A stretch of 64,000 nucleotides of DNA from Pollenia angustigena (Eukaryota; Arthropoda; Insecta; Diptera; Polleniidae). The DNA is taken from NCBI GenBank assembly GCA_930367215.1, contig OV884056.1, forward strand, positions 198,069,310 through 198,133,309, given 5' to 3'. The notes beneath the pieces were generated by a model, which was given only the letters and a program-made list of their open reading frames with translations, made no database searches and was not told the origin of the DNA. Made by a program: the position numbers and the translations under genes. Of this stretch, positions 36,243 to 48,040 are shown one piece after another (within the stretch, counting starts at the first letter, position 1; every line of letters begins with the position of its first letter).

Positions 36243-37022
36243 CAGTGTTGCCGCTAGGATACGAAAGATACATTTTTCGTATCTTTTGATAACTTCATGT
36301 ACCATGGATAATCCTGACATTTTTCGTATCTTTTGAATCTTTACGTAAAATGTACAGAAATAAAATATTAAATTTAAAAAAAACAATGTTGTTAATGAGC
36401 CGATGTTTAAAAATTTGAAAAAAGTAGTTGGTTTAACATTTGTACTTCCATTTTCGAATGCATGTGTGGAGAGAATTTTTAGCCAACTAAAACTTATTAA
36501 GACTGATCATCGTAACCGACTCGATACTAATACAATAGCTGCTTTAATTATGGCATAAGAGAACATCAATGATGTTTCAACATACGATCCACCTAAATCG
36601 ATGATTACTAGTAGTGCGAAGTTGTTCTGAGGAAATATGAACATCTTTTTTATTTTCAGGAAATTTATACATATGAATTTTTTGATATAATTGCCCTAGT
36701 ACAAACAAACGTCTTAACTCGTATATTATATATATAAATGAATTATTTTTGATAACATCCAAAGATAGTAACATATAATCTTTTTTAAAGTTTGCTTAAT
36801 GTATTTTTATAAATTACGTACCTAATATTAATGACTATTTATTAATTTATTGATAAAAAAGAATTTATTTAATACAATTTTCTTTGCAGTATTCATTAAA
36901 TATGAAATAAAAATGTTATGTTAATAAATGTTAACGTTAAAAATGGATTTTCAAAATTTTTTCAAAATGTATCTTTTTGGAAACTAAAATGTATCTTTCT
37001 CGAAATTTCACTGGCAACACTG
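36243..37022. mobile_element. 780-bp hAT element with 8-bp target duplication and transposase remnant
   Basis: The ends CAGTGTTGCC (36243) and GGCAACACTG (to 37022) are perfect 10-bp inverted repeats. The flanks ATTACAAG (36235-36242) and ATAACAAG (37023-37030) match at 7 of 8. Subterminal CGTATCTTTT / ATGTATCTTT words lie near both ends. A transposase C-terminal fragment lies inside (next entry). It inserted into the DINE-like repeat 35816-37070. Confidence 0.93.
36380..36558 (+). pseudogene. hAT transposase C-terminal (dimerisation) fragment
   Basis: The frame reads ...KKVVGLTFVLPFSNACVERI and then FSQLKLIKTDHRNRLDTNTI, ending at a TAA at 36556-36558. This is the hallmark hAT dimerisation block: LP.SNA.VER.FS.LKLIKT..RN.L. 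Fewer than 60 codons remain of a protein normally about 600 or more residues long. The Asp/Asp/Glu catalytic region and BED finger are missing, so it is non-functional. Its orientation runs toward the right end of the element, as in intact hAT transposons. Confidence 0.85.
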
Positions 37023-37070
37023 ATAACAAGTCTCAAAGTATAGTCGGCCAAAACCGACTATAAATACACA

Positions 37071-37660
37071 GTGGAACTTATTCTATAAGTAAAACATTTA
37101 AACGCGATTTAGGAATTGGGTCTTAGACAAGACCAACGATTTGGTATGAACGTCTCCTTTAAAGTTTAAGTAGCTAAATTCTTGTTAATATAATAAATTT
37201 ATGAAGTGCTTTATTTCTTATCCACATTTAAACGTACCTTACACAAGATAACGAGGTTTTTTGTTTTTACTGAAGTAACAAATGGAAAGACCCATTAAAA
37301 CTTTATATTAGAGTTAGTTTAACATTGCAAAAAAATCAATACAAATTTCAATATTTTTTGAAAGTTTATATAAATAGATTCCATTCAAGAGCGGTTTTCG
37401 AATATGTATCGTTCACCAAATTTTTTTTAATTTCGAGTTATAATTTAAAGGTGTATATTAAGGGCCTGCAAAATACCATCAAACTCTAAACAAACATATA
37501 CTGAAGTGAAGTGTAGACGCAAATTAAGGCAGGTGTCTGAATGTGTAGAAGCAAAAATGCTTTATTTTAGCGAAAGTGCGGGTATAAAAATACTCTCACA
37601 AATTAAAAATTTAAAATACAAGCGGCAATTAAGATACAAAATACACACATCCTCCATTTT
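37071..37660. other. AT-rich stretch, no gene seen
   Basis: A short frame at 37506 onward runs into the following repeat and is not supported. Confidence 0.4.
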
Positions 37661-38684
37661 TATACCCTCCACCACAATTAGTTGTGAAGAGGGTATATTA
37701 AGTTTGTCATTCCGTGTGAAACTTTTTTATTATTCATCTCAGACCCCATAAAGTATATATATTCTGGGTCCTTGAGTAATTCTAAGTCGATTTAGCCATG
37801 TCAGTCTGTTGAAAACACGCTCACTTTCGACCAACTCAAAAGAAATGAACAAACTTGGTGTCAAATTGCTTGTAGTTATCCAGCAAAATCGGTTCAGTAG
37901 GACCAGAGCTATGAATCAAAATGTGGAACCACCACCTAAAAAAATTGATAATTTTGTTACAAAAAATAGCATAAATGCTGGAACAAGGCACGGAATGAGA
38001 TAAGATTTTGCAAAAATTTGTTTTATTTGACTGGAAATCACGCTGTTAAATTTCGTGAAGATCCGTCCATAATTTACCCTAAGCTTCATTTAAACACTAC
38101 TCCCGGAAAACAGTTTAGTACGCCTAAAACCGTAAAAAATAACGCTAGCATTACAAAATTTGGTACGTCACAGTTTTTTAGGATTAGAAATAGCACTGTG
38201 AAATTTCGTGACGATCGGTTCATGAGGCCCCTAGGCCCCATATAAACCCTACTACCGGAAAACAGTTTAGTACGCCTAAAACCGTAAAAAATAATGCAAT
38301 CATAACAAATTTTGGCTCGTCACAGTTTTATAGGACTATAAATGATACTGTAAAATTTCGTGAAGATCGATAAATAATTTACCCTAGGCCCCATAGAAAC
38401 CCTACTCCCGGAAAACAGTTTAGTACACCTAAAACCATAATTAATAATGCTATCATTACAGAAATTGGTACGTCACAGTTTTAAAGGACTAGAAATGAAA
38501 TCGTGATGATCGGTCCAGAACTTACCCTAGGCCCCATATTAACCCTACTACCGGAAAACAGTTAAGTCGCCTAAAACCATAATTAATAACAAATCGTCAC
38601 AGTTTAAGATAATAATAACATCATCATGTCGGTGGAGGGTATCAAAAATTCTGCAGAGCCGAATATAACACTGTAACTTGTTTT
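37661..38684 (+). mobile_element. DINE-1/Helentron-like element, copy 2
   Basis: It starts TATACCCTCCACCACAATTA, whose first part can fold with GTGAAGAGGGTAT. It ends CGGTGGAGGGTAT...GCCGAATAT...AACTTGTTTT with a terminal hairpin. The middle holds about four tandem units of roughly 150 bp, each with CCGGAAAACAGTTTAGTACG and AAATTTCGTGA.GATCGGT. The beginning matches the start of copy 3 closely but lacks a short GTCTGTCC stretch. Open frames through the tandem units are incidental. Confidence 0.75.
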
Positions 38685-39533
38685 AATGTGAGTTTTATTT
38701 TTTGATAATATTACAACAACAATTATTTGTAAGCACACGAAACATACGACATACAAGCTAATACCACAAATTCTTTGTATGCGTTCGCTAAATTCCACAC
38801 ACATCACAAATTCTCTTAGACAGCACGAGGTATTTTCAAAAACAAGGAGTATAGGAAAACATTTTTACTCTATTGAAAGATTTTGAAAGAAACAAGTGCT
38901 GTCTGGATTGTATGTCTGTGAATGTACGAAAGTACCCACACAACACTATTTAAATTGTGCAACGAACAGTACCGCATAGCGTTGTAGATTTACAAAAACA
39001 TTTTGAACACAAATTTAGTTTTTGCTGTGTGTTTGATCTAGTGTTCGAAAATAAACGGAACAATTTTTGAAGTAGATACCTACGGTGCACACACTAAAAA
39101 ACGATATTTTTTTTTAGAGTTTGTGTATTGGTACACAAGAAAGTTAGAACATTTCTTTGCGTTCTGTTTTTCGTTGGTTGAGTACCGTATTTTTATTATG
39201 TTCGATGACCACAAACAGAGACACTTTCATTTAAGGGCCCCAGACACGACTACAGTATCCAAGTGATTGTGCAGCCGATGGGCCATGTACATATGTGCTT
39301 GTGGTGTGATTGTACGCTTTGCTGTAGCAAAGCAACAGAGTTTGATATTTTGCTGATGGCACCAGATTGTGGTGTTGTGCATGGTGCAATTTGCGCAGTT
39401 GTTAAAAGTTTTCAAAAAGTAAACATCAGGGTAGAATTTATTAAAAAAACATTATTTGATTAAAAACCAATTAAAAATTATTTATTATAATAAAAAAAAA
39501 TTAATAACAAACTGCGTATATTCTTATTTTTTT
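38685..39533. other. Spacer between two DINE-like copies
   Basis: Mostly AT-rich. A less AT-rich patch (39235-39400) begins GGGCCCCAGACACGACTACA and includes the perfect stem GCTTTGCT-GT-AGCAAAGC at about 39317. It may be a small MITE, but its other end was not found. Two opposing frames of about 60 codons there are not supported as genes. Confidence 0.4.
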
Positions 39534-40588
39534 TATACCCTCCACCACAATTAGTTGTGAAGAGGGTATATTAAGTTTGTCATTCCGTGTGAAACTTTTA
39601 TTCATCTCAGAGCCCATAAAGTCGATTTAGCCATGTCTGTCCGTCTGTCCATCTGTCCGTCTGTTGAAAACACGCTCACTTTCGTACAACTTAAAAGAAA
39701 TGAACAAACTTGGTGCCAAATTGCTTGTAGTTATCCTAAGCAGTTTGGGATTGAAATCCAGGAAAATCGGTTCAGTGGGACCAGAGCTATGAATCAAAAT
39801 GTGGAACCACCACCTAAAAAAATTGATAATTTTGTTATAAAAAATAACATAAATGCTGGAACAAGGCACGGAATGAGATAATATAAGCAAACATTTGTTT
39901 TATTTGACTGGAAATCATGCTGTAAAATTTCGTGAAAATCCGTCCATAATTTACCCTAAGCCCCATATAAACACTACTCCCGGAAAACAGTTTAGTACGC
40001 CTAAAACGCTATCGTAACAAAATTTGGTACGTCACAGTTTTTTAGGACTAGAAATAACACTATGAAATTTCGTGACGATCGGTCGATAATTTACCTTAAG
40101 CCTCATATAAACCCTACTAACGGAAAACAGTTTCGTACGCCTAAAACCGTAAAAAATAATGCAATCATAACAAATTTTTGCTCGTCATAGTTTTATAGGA
40201 CTATAAATGATAATATGAAATTTCGTGAAGATCGGTACATAATTTACCCTAGGTCCCATAGAAACCCTACTCCCGGAAAACAGTTTAGTGCACCTAAAAC
40301 CATAATTAATAATGCTATCATAACAGAAATTGGTATGTCACAGTTTTAAAGGACTAGAAATGACGCTGTGAAATTTTGTGATGATCGGTCGATAATTAAC
40401 CATAGGCCCCATATAAACCCTACTACCGGAAAACAGTTTAGTAGCCTTAAACCGTTATTAATAACAAATTGTCACAGTTTAAGATAACATTAATAAATAG
40501 ACATCATACAGATATTTAAAATGCGATGCGTCGGTGGAGGGTATCAAAGATTCGGCACAGCCGAATATAGCACTCTAACTTGTTTTTA
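39534..40588 (+). mobile_element. DINE-1/Helentron-like element, copy 3
   Basis: Same build and orientation as copy 2 (37661-38684), 850 bp away. It has the TATACCCTCCACC start, a GTCTGTCCGTCTGTCC run (about 39640-39660), about four 150-bp units, and the end hairpin ATTCGGCACAGCCGAAT followed by AGCACTCTAACTTGTTTTT. The two copies are highly similar by eye. Confidence 0.75.
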
Positions 40589-40622
40589 AATTTGCACTTC
40601 ATATTATGATTGATTGTGGCAT

Positions 40623-41562
40623 TAGACTGGTCGCAATTTTTTTTTTTAATTTAATTGTTTGCGCTGCTTAAAATATGAGGTTTTGTGTAAGAAATCATGA
40701 TCTTATTTTTCAGGTCAATCCGACGGTGCCTAGCCGTGCCGGGTGGGGCCCAAAGTTCCCCATATTATAAAAAAAAATCTTTTCTATCAGATCTTTATAG
40801 TTATACTAGTTGAAAAGCCGAAAATCAAAAATATGGCTTCGTTACGATCTGCCGCAGAGAAAGTACTTCCAGTGTGCCAAATTTCAGCTTCCTATGTCAT
40901 CAGATGGCTTCAGAAAGTTGCGGAAAGAATAGGACATACATGCAAACATCCTGACATACTAAGAAATTATATATTGTATAGATAGATTAAAGTATTTGGT
41001 GTTTAATATTTTAGTATAGTACGAACGAAGGATTTTTAACCTAATTCGGGGTCGCTGAATCCAGTGGTGCTAGCCGTTTTTTTAGGTTAGCTTTGGGTTT
41101 CGAGATATACCGTTATTTCTAAAATTAAGGATGTTGCACAACATATGTTCGCGCAACTCAAAAACGCTTTAGCTTATGGAAAAACTAAAAAAACCGAAAT
41201 TCCGCAATAAAATTTTATTTAAGAAAGCAATAAAATTTACTTTAAGAAAGGTAAAACGTTTTTCTTATATGCGCAGTCGTTTTAGAAACATAATAATTTT
41301 TCTGGAAACAAAAATAATTTTTTTATTAAAATTTCGGAATTTTTGTTTTTAAAATTCACAAAAAATTTAAAAATGCAGCTATGCTTCTAATTTTATACAG
41401 TCATATAAAAAACAGCATTGCAAACAAAACAAGCTATAAATGCTTAAAATCTGTTAACAACTTTTGATTTTATGTATTCACAAAAGACGAAAAATTTTAA
41501 TTAATTTAAGAATTTTATTAAACCGCCATATAACAAATTCCATACAAGATGCGACCAGTCTA
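40623..41562. mobile_element. hAT-like element with TAGACTGGTCGCA ends
   Basis: The left TAGACTGGTCGCA (40623) and right TGCGACCAGTCTA (to 41562) are inverted. The flanks TGTGGCAT and GTGGGCAT agree only in their last five bases, so the 8-bp duplication is eroded or the insertion is rearranged. The left 360 bp match 16873 and 26504. The right part matches the hairpin core of the 26.5-kb palindrome (AAAATTCACAAAAAATTTAA, CAGCTATGCTTCTAATTTT). This copy shows the single-armed arrangement from which the palindrome could have arisen. Confidence 0.8.
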
Positions 41563-42955
41563 GTGGGCATACCACTTTTATTTTTTGTTCAAATGTGCTA
41601 TGTGCAACACCAAAAACTTCTGGCAGCACTGTACAAAATCTGCATTTGCTTACAATTATACACAAGAAAATTAAAATAAATGTTTTCTTCTTAATTAATT
41701 TAAATTTAATTCTCTTTTTTATATTAAAACCCACGAAAATGTTTAATTTATAAGTTTCCTCAAAAACAATATGGCGCTTAATATGTCAAATGTTATTGTT
41801 TACATTTGTTTGCAACGGAGCAAATATGCAGTACTAAATTTGCTCATGGTTTTTTTTTATTGCAAACGAAGTAAAATAGAGCAAATTGCAAATACGTCCA
41901 TTTTGTTGTTGTGTGTATATTTGCACGCATTTGCATCGTTTGCACACTTTGCACCATCCATCGTGATTTCCCTTAATAAAAATGTTTAAAGAAATTAATA
42001 TTGCATCAGTAGAATTGTATGATATTTGTTTGAGCATGCTTCACATCACTTGTCTGTGCCAGTATGCTGGAGAAGTGTTTAGTTCAAGTAGTTTTTTTCT
42101 GCTTGAGAATACGAGTGTGAGTTCAACAAACGGACCTAGCTAAATCAACTTAGATGGGCCCAGAAAATATAGACTCTATGCAGTCTCGGTGTTTAACATG
42201 AAATGACAAACTCATCTTTCCCCCCTGCAAAAATTTTGGTTGCAGAGCGTATAAAAATAGCATTGAAGGAGGTATATTTACACTATGCAACAAGCAACCA
42301 CTATATTTTGTTGATCCGCTATAGTCACCCAACTGCAAAAATCAAAATTTTTCAAATACGATGGTTAGAATTTAAAAAAAAAAAAATTTTTTTTTCTAAA
42401 ATTTGAGATTCTTTAGGAGGCTGCTCCCTACATTTGGTCGTAACTTTGGAACGACGTACTTGATTTTCTTATGCATTGCATCAAAAAAACTTTGAATTAC
42501 GTCAGATTTGGCCAATATAGCGGATCAAAAACATATAGTTATTATTAAGGGAAAAAAATCCCATTGCAACAAGTAGTGTTATTTATGGTTAAAGCAATAG
42601 AGCTCGTCTTTGCTTAAATTTAAGCTTATACTGGATACCTTATACTTCAAACTTTATGATGCGATAAAGTCGATTGAATCTCTTTCAAAGGAAGATTTTT
42701 GTATGGAATAGATGAAATTATGGATTAGTTCTTATACATATGTGTAGATATGTTGACCATCCATTCTGTATTATACAGAACAGCAGCCGTATCACAAAGC
42801 ATACAGAGATGAAAAAAGTGACGCACAGAGGAGTATTTGGCCTGAAAAGCTGGCCAAAATTATAAAACGTGTTTTTTGAATTAAAAGTTTTAGTTTTTTG
42901 ATAGTTTTAGGTGTAGTATGATATAAAAAGTCTAGTGGCAGATTTTGAAAAAATT
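41563..42955. other. Stretch without supported genes
   Basis: AT-rich DNA with CAAA/TGCA-type words at 41850-41950. GATCCGCTATA (about 42314) and TATAGCGGATC (about 42516) form a 200-bp-spaced inverted pair that may mark a decayed small element. Nothing coding is seen. Confidence 0.4.
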
Positions 42956-42995
42956 ACACTGCTCAACAAAAGTACACTGCGCAACAAAAACATTT
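42956..42995 (+). repeat. Duplicated CACTG(C)NCAACAAAA transposon-tip motif
   Basis: CACTGCTCAACAAAAGTA and CACTGCGCAACAAAAACA lie in direct tandem. They resemble the CAC(A/T)GTACAAC tips of the 9.6-12.7 kb long-TIR element. It may be the left end of a truncated relative. No right end was found. Confidence 0.4.
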
Positions 42996-43392
42996 TTCTC
43001 TACCCTAGAAATAAAAGTATGTGGACTATATGGATTTTGATGCCCTTAATTCAAATCTGTTTTCCGTTTTTCTCTAGTACGTAAGGATTTTCTTTTAAAG
43101 GCATACTTAGAGGCATACTTCACCCCATAAATCGTTGGGTTGCCTTATATATTTTGCCATAACTTGAAAACGTGTTCTCCGATTTTAATAGTAGGAGGAT
43201 CAGAAGATGCACCGGCTTAAACTAACCATATACATTTATTTTATATCTATTACTATTTGGGAGTTATTAAAAATTTAATGGCGAAAAAAAAAAATTTACA
43301 TGTAAAATGCGTCAAATTTTTTGTTTTCAACATGCAATAAAAAAATTTAAGAACCAAAAAGTTTTAAGATTTTTCTAAAAGCCACATTTCCG
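42996..43392. other. Stretch without supported genes
   Basis: Mixed to AT-rich DNA following the tip motif. No ORF or repeat end identified. Confidence 0.4.
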
Positions 43393-43623
43393 AAGCTTCG
43401 TACAGACGATGGTCAGATCTTACAATATTGTAAGCAAGCGTTGCCAACAGCAAAATTTTTCTGACAATGGTCCATTGTCAGATGCATTAATTTTGCACAT
43501 CTGCAAATACAAATGAGCTTACAATGTTCACACAGTTGTAAGACATTTTAGCCAATTTTAATGCAATTTAAGCAACGCTGCTTACCAATATTGTAAGATC
43601 TGACCATCGTCTGTACGAAGCTT
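43393..43623. mobile_element. 231-bp MITE with 38-bp near-perfect inverted repeats
   Basis: The left AAGCTTCGTACAGACGATGG continues to TTACAATATTG. The right end is its exact complement over 38 bp, ending ...CTGTACGAAGCTT. A looser second block (AAGCAAGCGTTGCC / GCAACGCTGCTTA) extends the pairing. The outer AAGCTT is itself a palindrome, so it could be target duplication or terminus. The arms are nearly identical, so the insertion may be recent or the stem may be maintained by base pairing. It has no ORF. Confidence 0.88.
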
Positions 43624-44905
43624 AAGGAATAAAAGTTGGTGGTATAAATCGCAAAACTCAATTAACAAATGTTGATTTTAAAGGTTTAAACTCATTCTTG
43701 ACAGTCTGTCAAGAATTAGGGCGGGTCGATTTATATGGATGAAAAAAAAAAATTAAAAGTCGTATAGCAAAAACGTAATCTACATAAAATTCTAAGAAAA
43801 TTCTCCGAAGAAACCATGGGTCTAAAATAAAACCCTAATCCGCGCCTCTCGACTTGAAAATTTTTTACTTGGGTAAAATTTTTTTTTAATGTAAAAAAAT
43901 TTTGAGTTGTAAAAAAATATAAAGTCCAAAAGAACTACCTTACTAAACAATTTTATTCAAAAAATTCGATTTCTTTTTGGAAAAAGCTATTTTTAAAACA
44001 AAAATTTTTTTTATGGGGATGTGTGGGACATTCCCTTAAAACTATTACGGATAATTAAGAATTTTTGCAATTTATAATTACATATAGGCAGGTATTTATA
44101 TTGTGAAGTGTTAAAAGTGATGTGATTAACAGTTGAAATCAATATAAGAAAAAGTGCCCGATGAGCAAAAATAGACGAAATGTGAAAATTTAAAAAAATC
44201 GTCAAAAATAATGGCGCAAACTAGCGCACACTTTTTTTTGGTTTCTAAAATAAGAGATTCCAAATTTTATTGTGGTATCAAACATAATTCGTAGACATGC
44301 TAACCTCACCTTTAAAAACCTCTTCTTTTCCTTTTTTTGCAAAAAAAGTGTATAATTTGTTTTTTTTTTTAGCTTTTGAACGAATTGTTTCAACATGAAT
44401 GCTCCCTATGCTCCAACGGGAGAGAAGGATGACAGAAGAAGAAGAATATTCAACATATTTTATATTTTTTTTCTGTTTTAAATAACTTTTGCTCAAACCT
44501 TTCAGCGAAAAAAAATCTTTGTTAAACCTTTATTCGTTTAGCCGCAAAAAAAATCATATAAGCATCCAGAAACCGAAAAAAAACATATACTGAAATTCTG
44601 TTGAATATTTTGAAATAATTCCCATTATTGAATATTTCGTTAATTGTTTGCATGGTTCTAATTTACAAATATCTTATTCTGAGATCAGTATACTTTTTAT
44701 GATTGTCAAATCCCTCTTTAATACTTTTCTAACTTCACGTTTAAATGGTTGCTTTTGTATTTAGCTGAAATGCGAAATTTTTAAAAACAAAACATTAAAA
44801 AGCAATTTTGGAAAGTTTTGAACGATAATTGTTGGTTATAGAATGGCCTAAATCGCAGAAATAAACTCGTGGTTGGCGCATCACGGCAAATCCAATGTGT
44901 ATTAA
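43624..44905. other. AT-rich stretch, no gene seen
   Basis: Homopolymer-rich sequence. The short minus-strand frames are low-complexity. Confidence 0.45.
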
Positions 44906-46845
44906 TGTGATCTATTTGTTAACATTAAATTTTTGTTAATTAAACGTGCTCCTTACAATACATCGACGGATATAGAGACCCTTATCAGAGAAAAAAGGAA
45001 GTTAAGAAGACAATGGCAAAACAGTCGTTCCCCAACCACTAAGGCCCAACTACAATTATGCCTGACCACTCTTCGCAACAAATTGAGACAGAACCACGAC
45101 TCTGCAATAGAAGGCTATCTAAACAGCCTAGACGCCACAAAAAACTCCAATTATAGCTTATGGAAGGCTGTACGGCATATGAAATGCCCTATAACCCAAG
45201 AATCTCCATTAAGACTGGAAAACCGCACTTGGGCCAAAAACACACATGAAAAATTAAACGCTTTCGCGGGCCACCTTGAGAAAGTTTTCACGCCACATGA
45301 TGCACATACTTGTTCCTGTCGTCCAATCATTCCTGATAAGGTAAACCATCCATTAAAATTTAACATAACTCAAGTAAAATCTGCAATAGAAAAAGTGAAT
45401 ATTAGAAAATCTCCCGGACCTGACCGCACCACAGGGTCAATGATAAGAAACCTACCATCGTCTGCTTCCAGAATCTTGCTGCTCATTTTTAACGCTATAT
45501 TAGGAGTCGGATACTTCCCATCCTCATGGAAGAGGTCTATAATTGTTATGATTCCCAAGCCAGGAAAAGATGCTAGCCAGGTTGCGTCGTACAGACCGAT
45601 AAGCTTATTGTCAATCCTATCGAAGCTTTTCGAAAAAATATTCGTTTTAAGTATAACTCCTCAGCTAAATGAACACGACATCATCCCGGATCACCAGTTT
45701 GGATTCAGAGCGAAACATGGTACAATAGAACAAGTGCATAGAATTGTCACCCTTATTAGATCGGCGTTTAAGAAAAAGCAATACTGCTCAGCCCTGTTTA
45801 TAGACATTTCCCAAGCTTTTGACAAAGTTTGGCATGATGGGCTACTCATCAAAATAACACGAATGCTTCCTCAAAACACTCACAAGCTTCTGGAGAGCTA
45901 TCTAATAGGCAGAACATTCATAGTAAGGTCGCAAGATAAATACTCCCCCCTCAAGAAAATTACTGCTGGTGTCCACCAAGGCAGCATATTAGGACCGCAC
46001 AGCGGATATGCCAACAAACCTGAGCACGCATACCTCTTCATTTGCAGACGACACAGCATTTATTAGCGTTAACCATGATCCAAAAGTCGCATCGCAAAAT
46101 CTGCAGTCCCACATCAATGAACTAGAGGCCTGGCTAGAAAAATGGAGAATAAAGGTTAACCCGGCTAAATGTGCTCACTTAACTTTCACGCTCAGAAGAC
46201 AAACGTGCCCAGCTGTAAAAATAAATAACATCACTGTTCCGATAGAAAACCATGTTAAGTACTTGGGAATTCATATAGATAGACGTTTGACTTGGTCTCG
46301 TCATATTGAAGCGAAAATAACGGCTATGAAACTTAAAGCAGCCAAGTACATTGGCTTCTCGGTGGAAACTCAAACTTGTCTTTAGACAACAAAATTCTTT
46401 TATACAAGTCCATCATAAAACCAAAATGGACATATGGCATCCAATTATGGGGTACTGCATGTGCATCTAACATCCAAAAGCTTCAAAGGAGACAGTCTAG
46501 AATATTACGACAAATTGTCTGCGCCCCATGGTATATACGTAATGATATTATCCACAGAGATCTTAACGTCCCCACTATCCAGGAGGAAATTAAAAAATAT
46601 TCAATAAGCTACATCGATAAACTAATGGCCCACCCTAACAACCTCGCTCGGGGTCTGCTTCAGTTCGAAGGTCACCAGAGGCTAAAAAGAACCGATACTT
46701 TGAGCCTAACTAGAAGACATTTTTAAAATTTGAATACAGCAGTTAGTGGTTACACTGGTAACAACTAATAAACAACAAGTAGAATTAAGATTTGAATACA
46801 TATTGTAAATTTCGATAAGAAAGATTCAATAGTAAAAAAAAAAAA
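44906..46845 (+). mobile_element. 5'-truncated Jockey-type LINE with poly(A) tail
   Basis: It retains most of the reverse transcriptase ORF and a short 3' UTR ending in a run of A (about 46833-46845). The gag-like ORF1 and endonuclease are missing, which is the usual outcome of incomplete reverse transcription. The first in-frame stop upstream is at 44903-44905, and the exact 5' junction is not resolved. The poly(A) is immediately followed by a DINE-like element end (AACAAGTAAGAGTGC). I found no target duplication. Confidence 0.85.
44933..46729 (+). pseudogene. Jockey-type LINE reverse transcriptase, broken by two frameshifts
   Basis: The first segment (44933-about 45995) encodes the linker (LIREKRKLRRQWQNSRSPTT) and fingers/palm: SPGPDRTTG, SYRPISLLSILSKLFEKI, FGFRAKHGTIEQVHRI, the first catalytic Asp in LFIDISQAFDKVWHDG, then GVHQGSILGP. 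There a deletion of about 19 bases removes the usual LLY-type residues and shifts the frame. The second segment (about 45998-46380) continues with ADMPTN, SSFADDTAF (the two catalytic Asp), NPAKC and KYLGIHID. Another shift near 46375 leads to LLYKSIIKPKWTYGIQLWG and NDIIHRDL to the stop at 46724-46726. All catalytic motifs survive, but the protein is interrupted. The first codon given is a non-ATG start within a truncated ORF. Confidence 0.88.
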
Positions 46846-48040
46846 CAAGTAAGAGTGCTATATTCCGCTGTGCCGAATCTTATATACCCTTCACCATTGT
46901 GCGAGTAGAATAGAGAGCAACTAAATAATTTTTACATATACATATACATAGATATTTACAATACTTACAACTTCATTATAAATGAAATTTAAAAAGCGAT
47001 AACTGGTAAATATTTTTTTTAAATCGTTTTTAGTTTCTATTTGTTGAAATTATTTCGTTAAATATATGAAATAATAAAGAAGGGTGATAACGAAAATCAT
47101 ATTGGGCATTATGCTAGTATATGTAAACAAATACGAAGGGGGGTGAGGGATAGGAAGAAGAGACGACAACCGGATTTGAACTTCGCTTTGCATAATGACC
47201 CTTCGGTGAAGGGTATAAAAAACAAACTTAATTATAAAAAAGAGTAATTTTTGGGATTTCAGTATTTTGGTCATAACTCTGCTATTTCTTAACCGATTTG
47301 ACAGATTTATATACCGACGTGTTAAAGAAGAAATTTACCAGTTATTTTGGCTATAAAACGTGGACTCAGGAAGATCTATAGTTCCTGAAAATGGGTATTT
47401 TTCAAAAAAAAATTAATATTTTGGTCATAACTTTTTCGTATCTGAACCGATTTTCCCGATCTTCTGATATATAAGGCGTAACCATAGATCATATTACAGT
47501 AAAAAAATTGAGGTTTTTATACAATTTTTAATACTTTTTGTATGAGAGGTACCACGCCTACTTCTCCAAACCCGCCCACATTTTGTAGGATGGTGTATAT
47601 TTATAACCTAAATGTCTGTACCTAATTTTAAAGCTTTGGCTCTTGCCGTTCTCCAGATATACAGAAAAAAGGAATAAAAATACAACAACCACAAGGGATT
47701 TTTTTTGGAAAAATTAGAGGAAGTCGTGGGTTTTTGGTCACATCTCAGCCATTGTTGGACCGATCTGGCTGAATTTCAATAGCAAGAAATGGTGGACTAT
47801 ATGTGACATAAATGTAAAACAACGTAGCCGCTATCATGTCTGGAGTCTTCGGAAAACACATATCAAACGAAAGACGGACAGACGGACGGACGTACGGACG
47901 GATATCGTTAAATCAACTTCTCTCCTCATAAGGACCCAGAATATATATACTTTATAGGGTCTAAGATCAATATTGTAGAAATTACAAACGGAATGACAAA
48001 CTTATATATACCCTTTTCCACCTGTGGTGAAGGGTATACA
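46844..48040 (-). mobile_element. DINE-1/Helentron-like element, copy 4 (reverse)
   Basis: The hairpin end lies at the left (AACAAGTAAGAGTGCTATATTCCGCTGTGCCGAATC) followed by TATACCCTTCACC. The opposite end has ACCTGTGGTGAAGGGTATA. The interior has CGGACGGACGTACGGACGG (about 47883) and GAATGACAAACTTATATA. Several half-conserved ~140-bp units with GGTCATAACT occur at 47270-47760. The GGTGAAGGGTATA sequence also occurs internally at about 47212, which suggests two overlapping or tandem copies. Confidence 0.65.

Larger units (their letters stand above)
35816..37070 (+). mobile_element. Second DINE-like repeat family, interrupted by a hAT element
   Basis: It starts AGCCCGACCATATTATACCC (about 35820) and ends CTCAAAGTATAGTCGGCCAA...CCGACTATA (about 37065). 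The interior contains TTGCGACCCGTACTTTGCGT, CATCCAGCCGGACGAACATC and GTGTGGGTATTACAAG. The hAT element at 36243-37022 splits it. Without that insertion it would be about 470 bp. GTCGGCC..CCGAC near its end forms a small terminal hairpin. A decayed relative is at 19931-20410. Confidence 0.6.

Noticed and set aside
39227..39463. Opposed short ORFs in a less AT-rich patch
   Set aside because: Mirror frames around a small hairpin; no domains or splice context.
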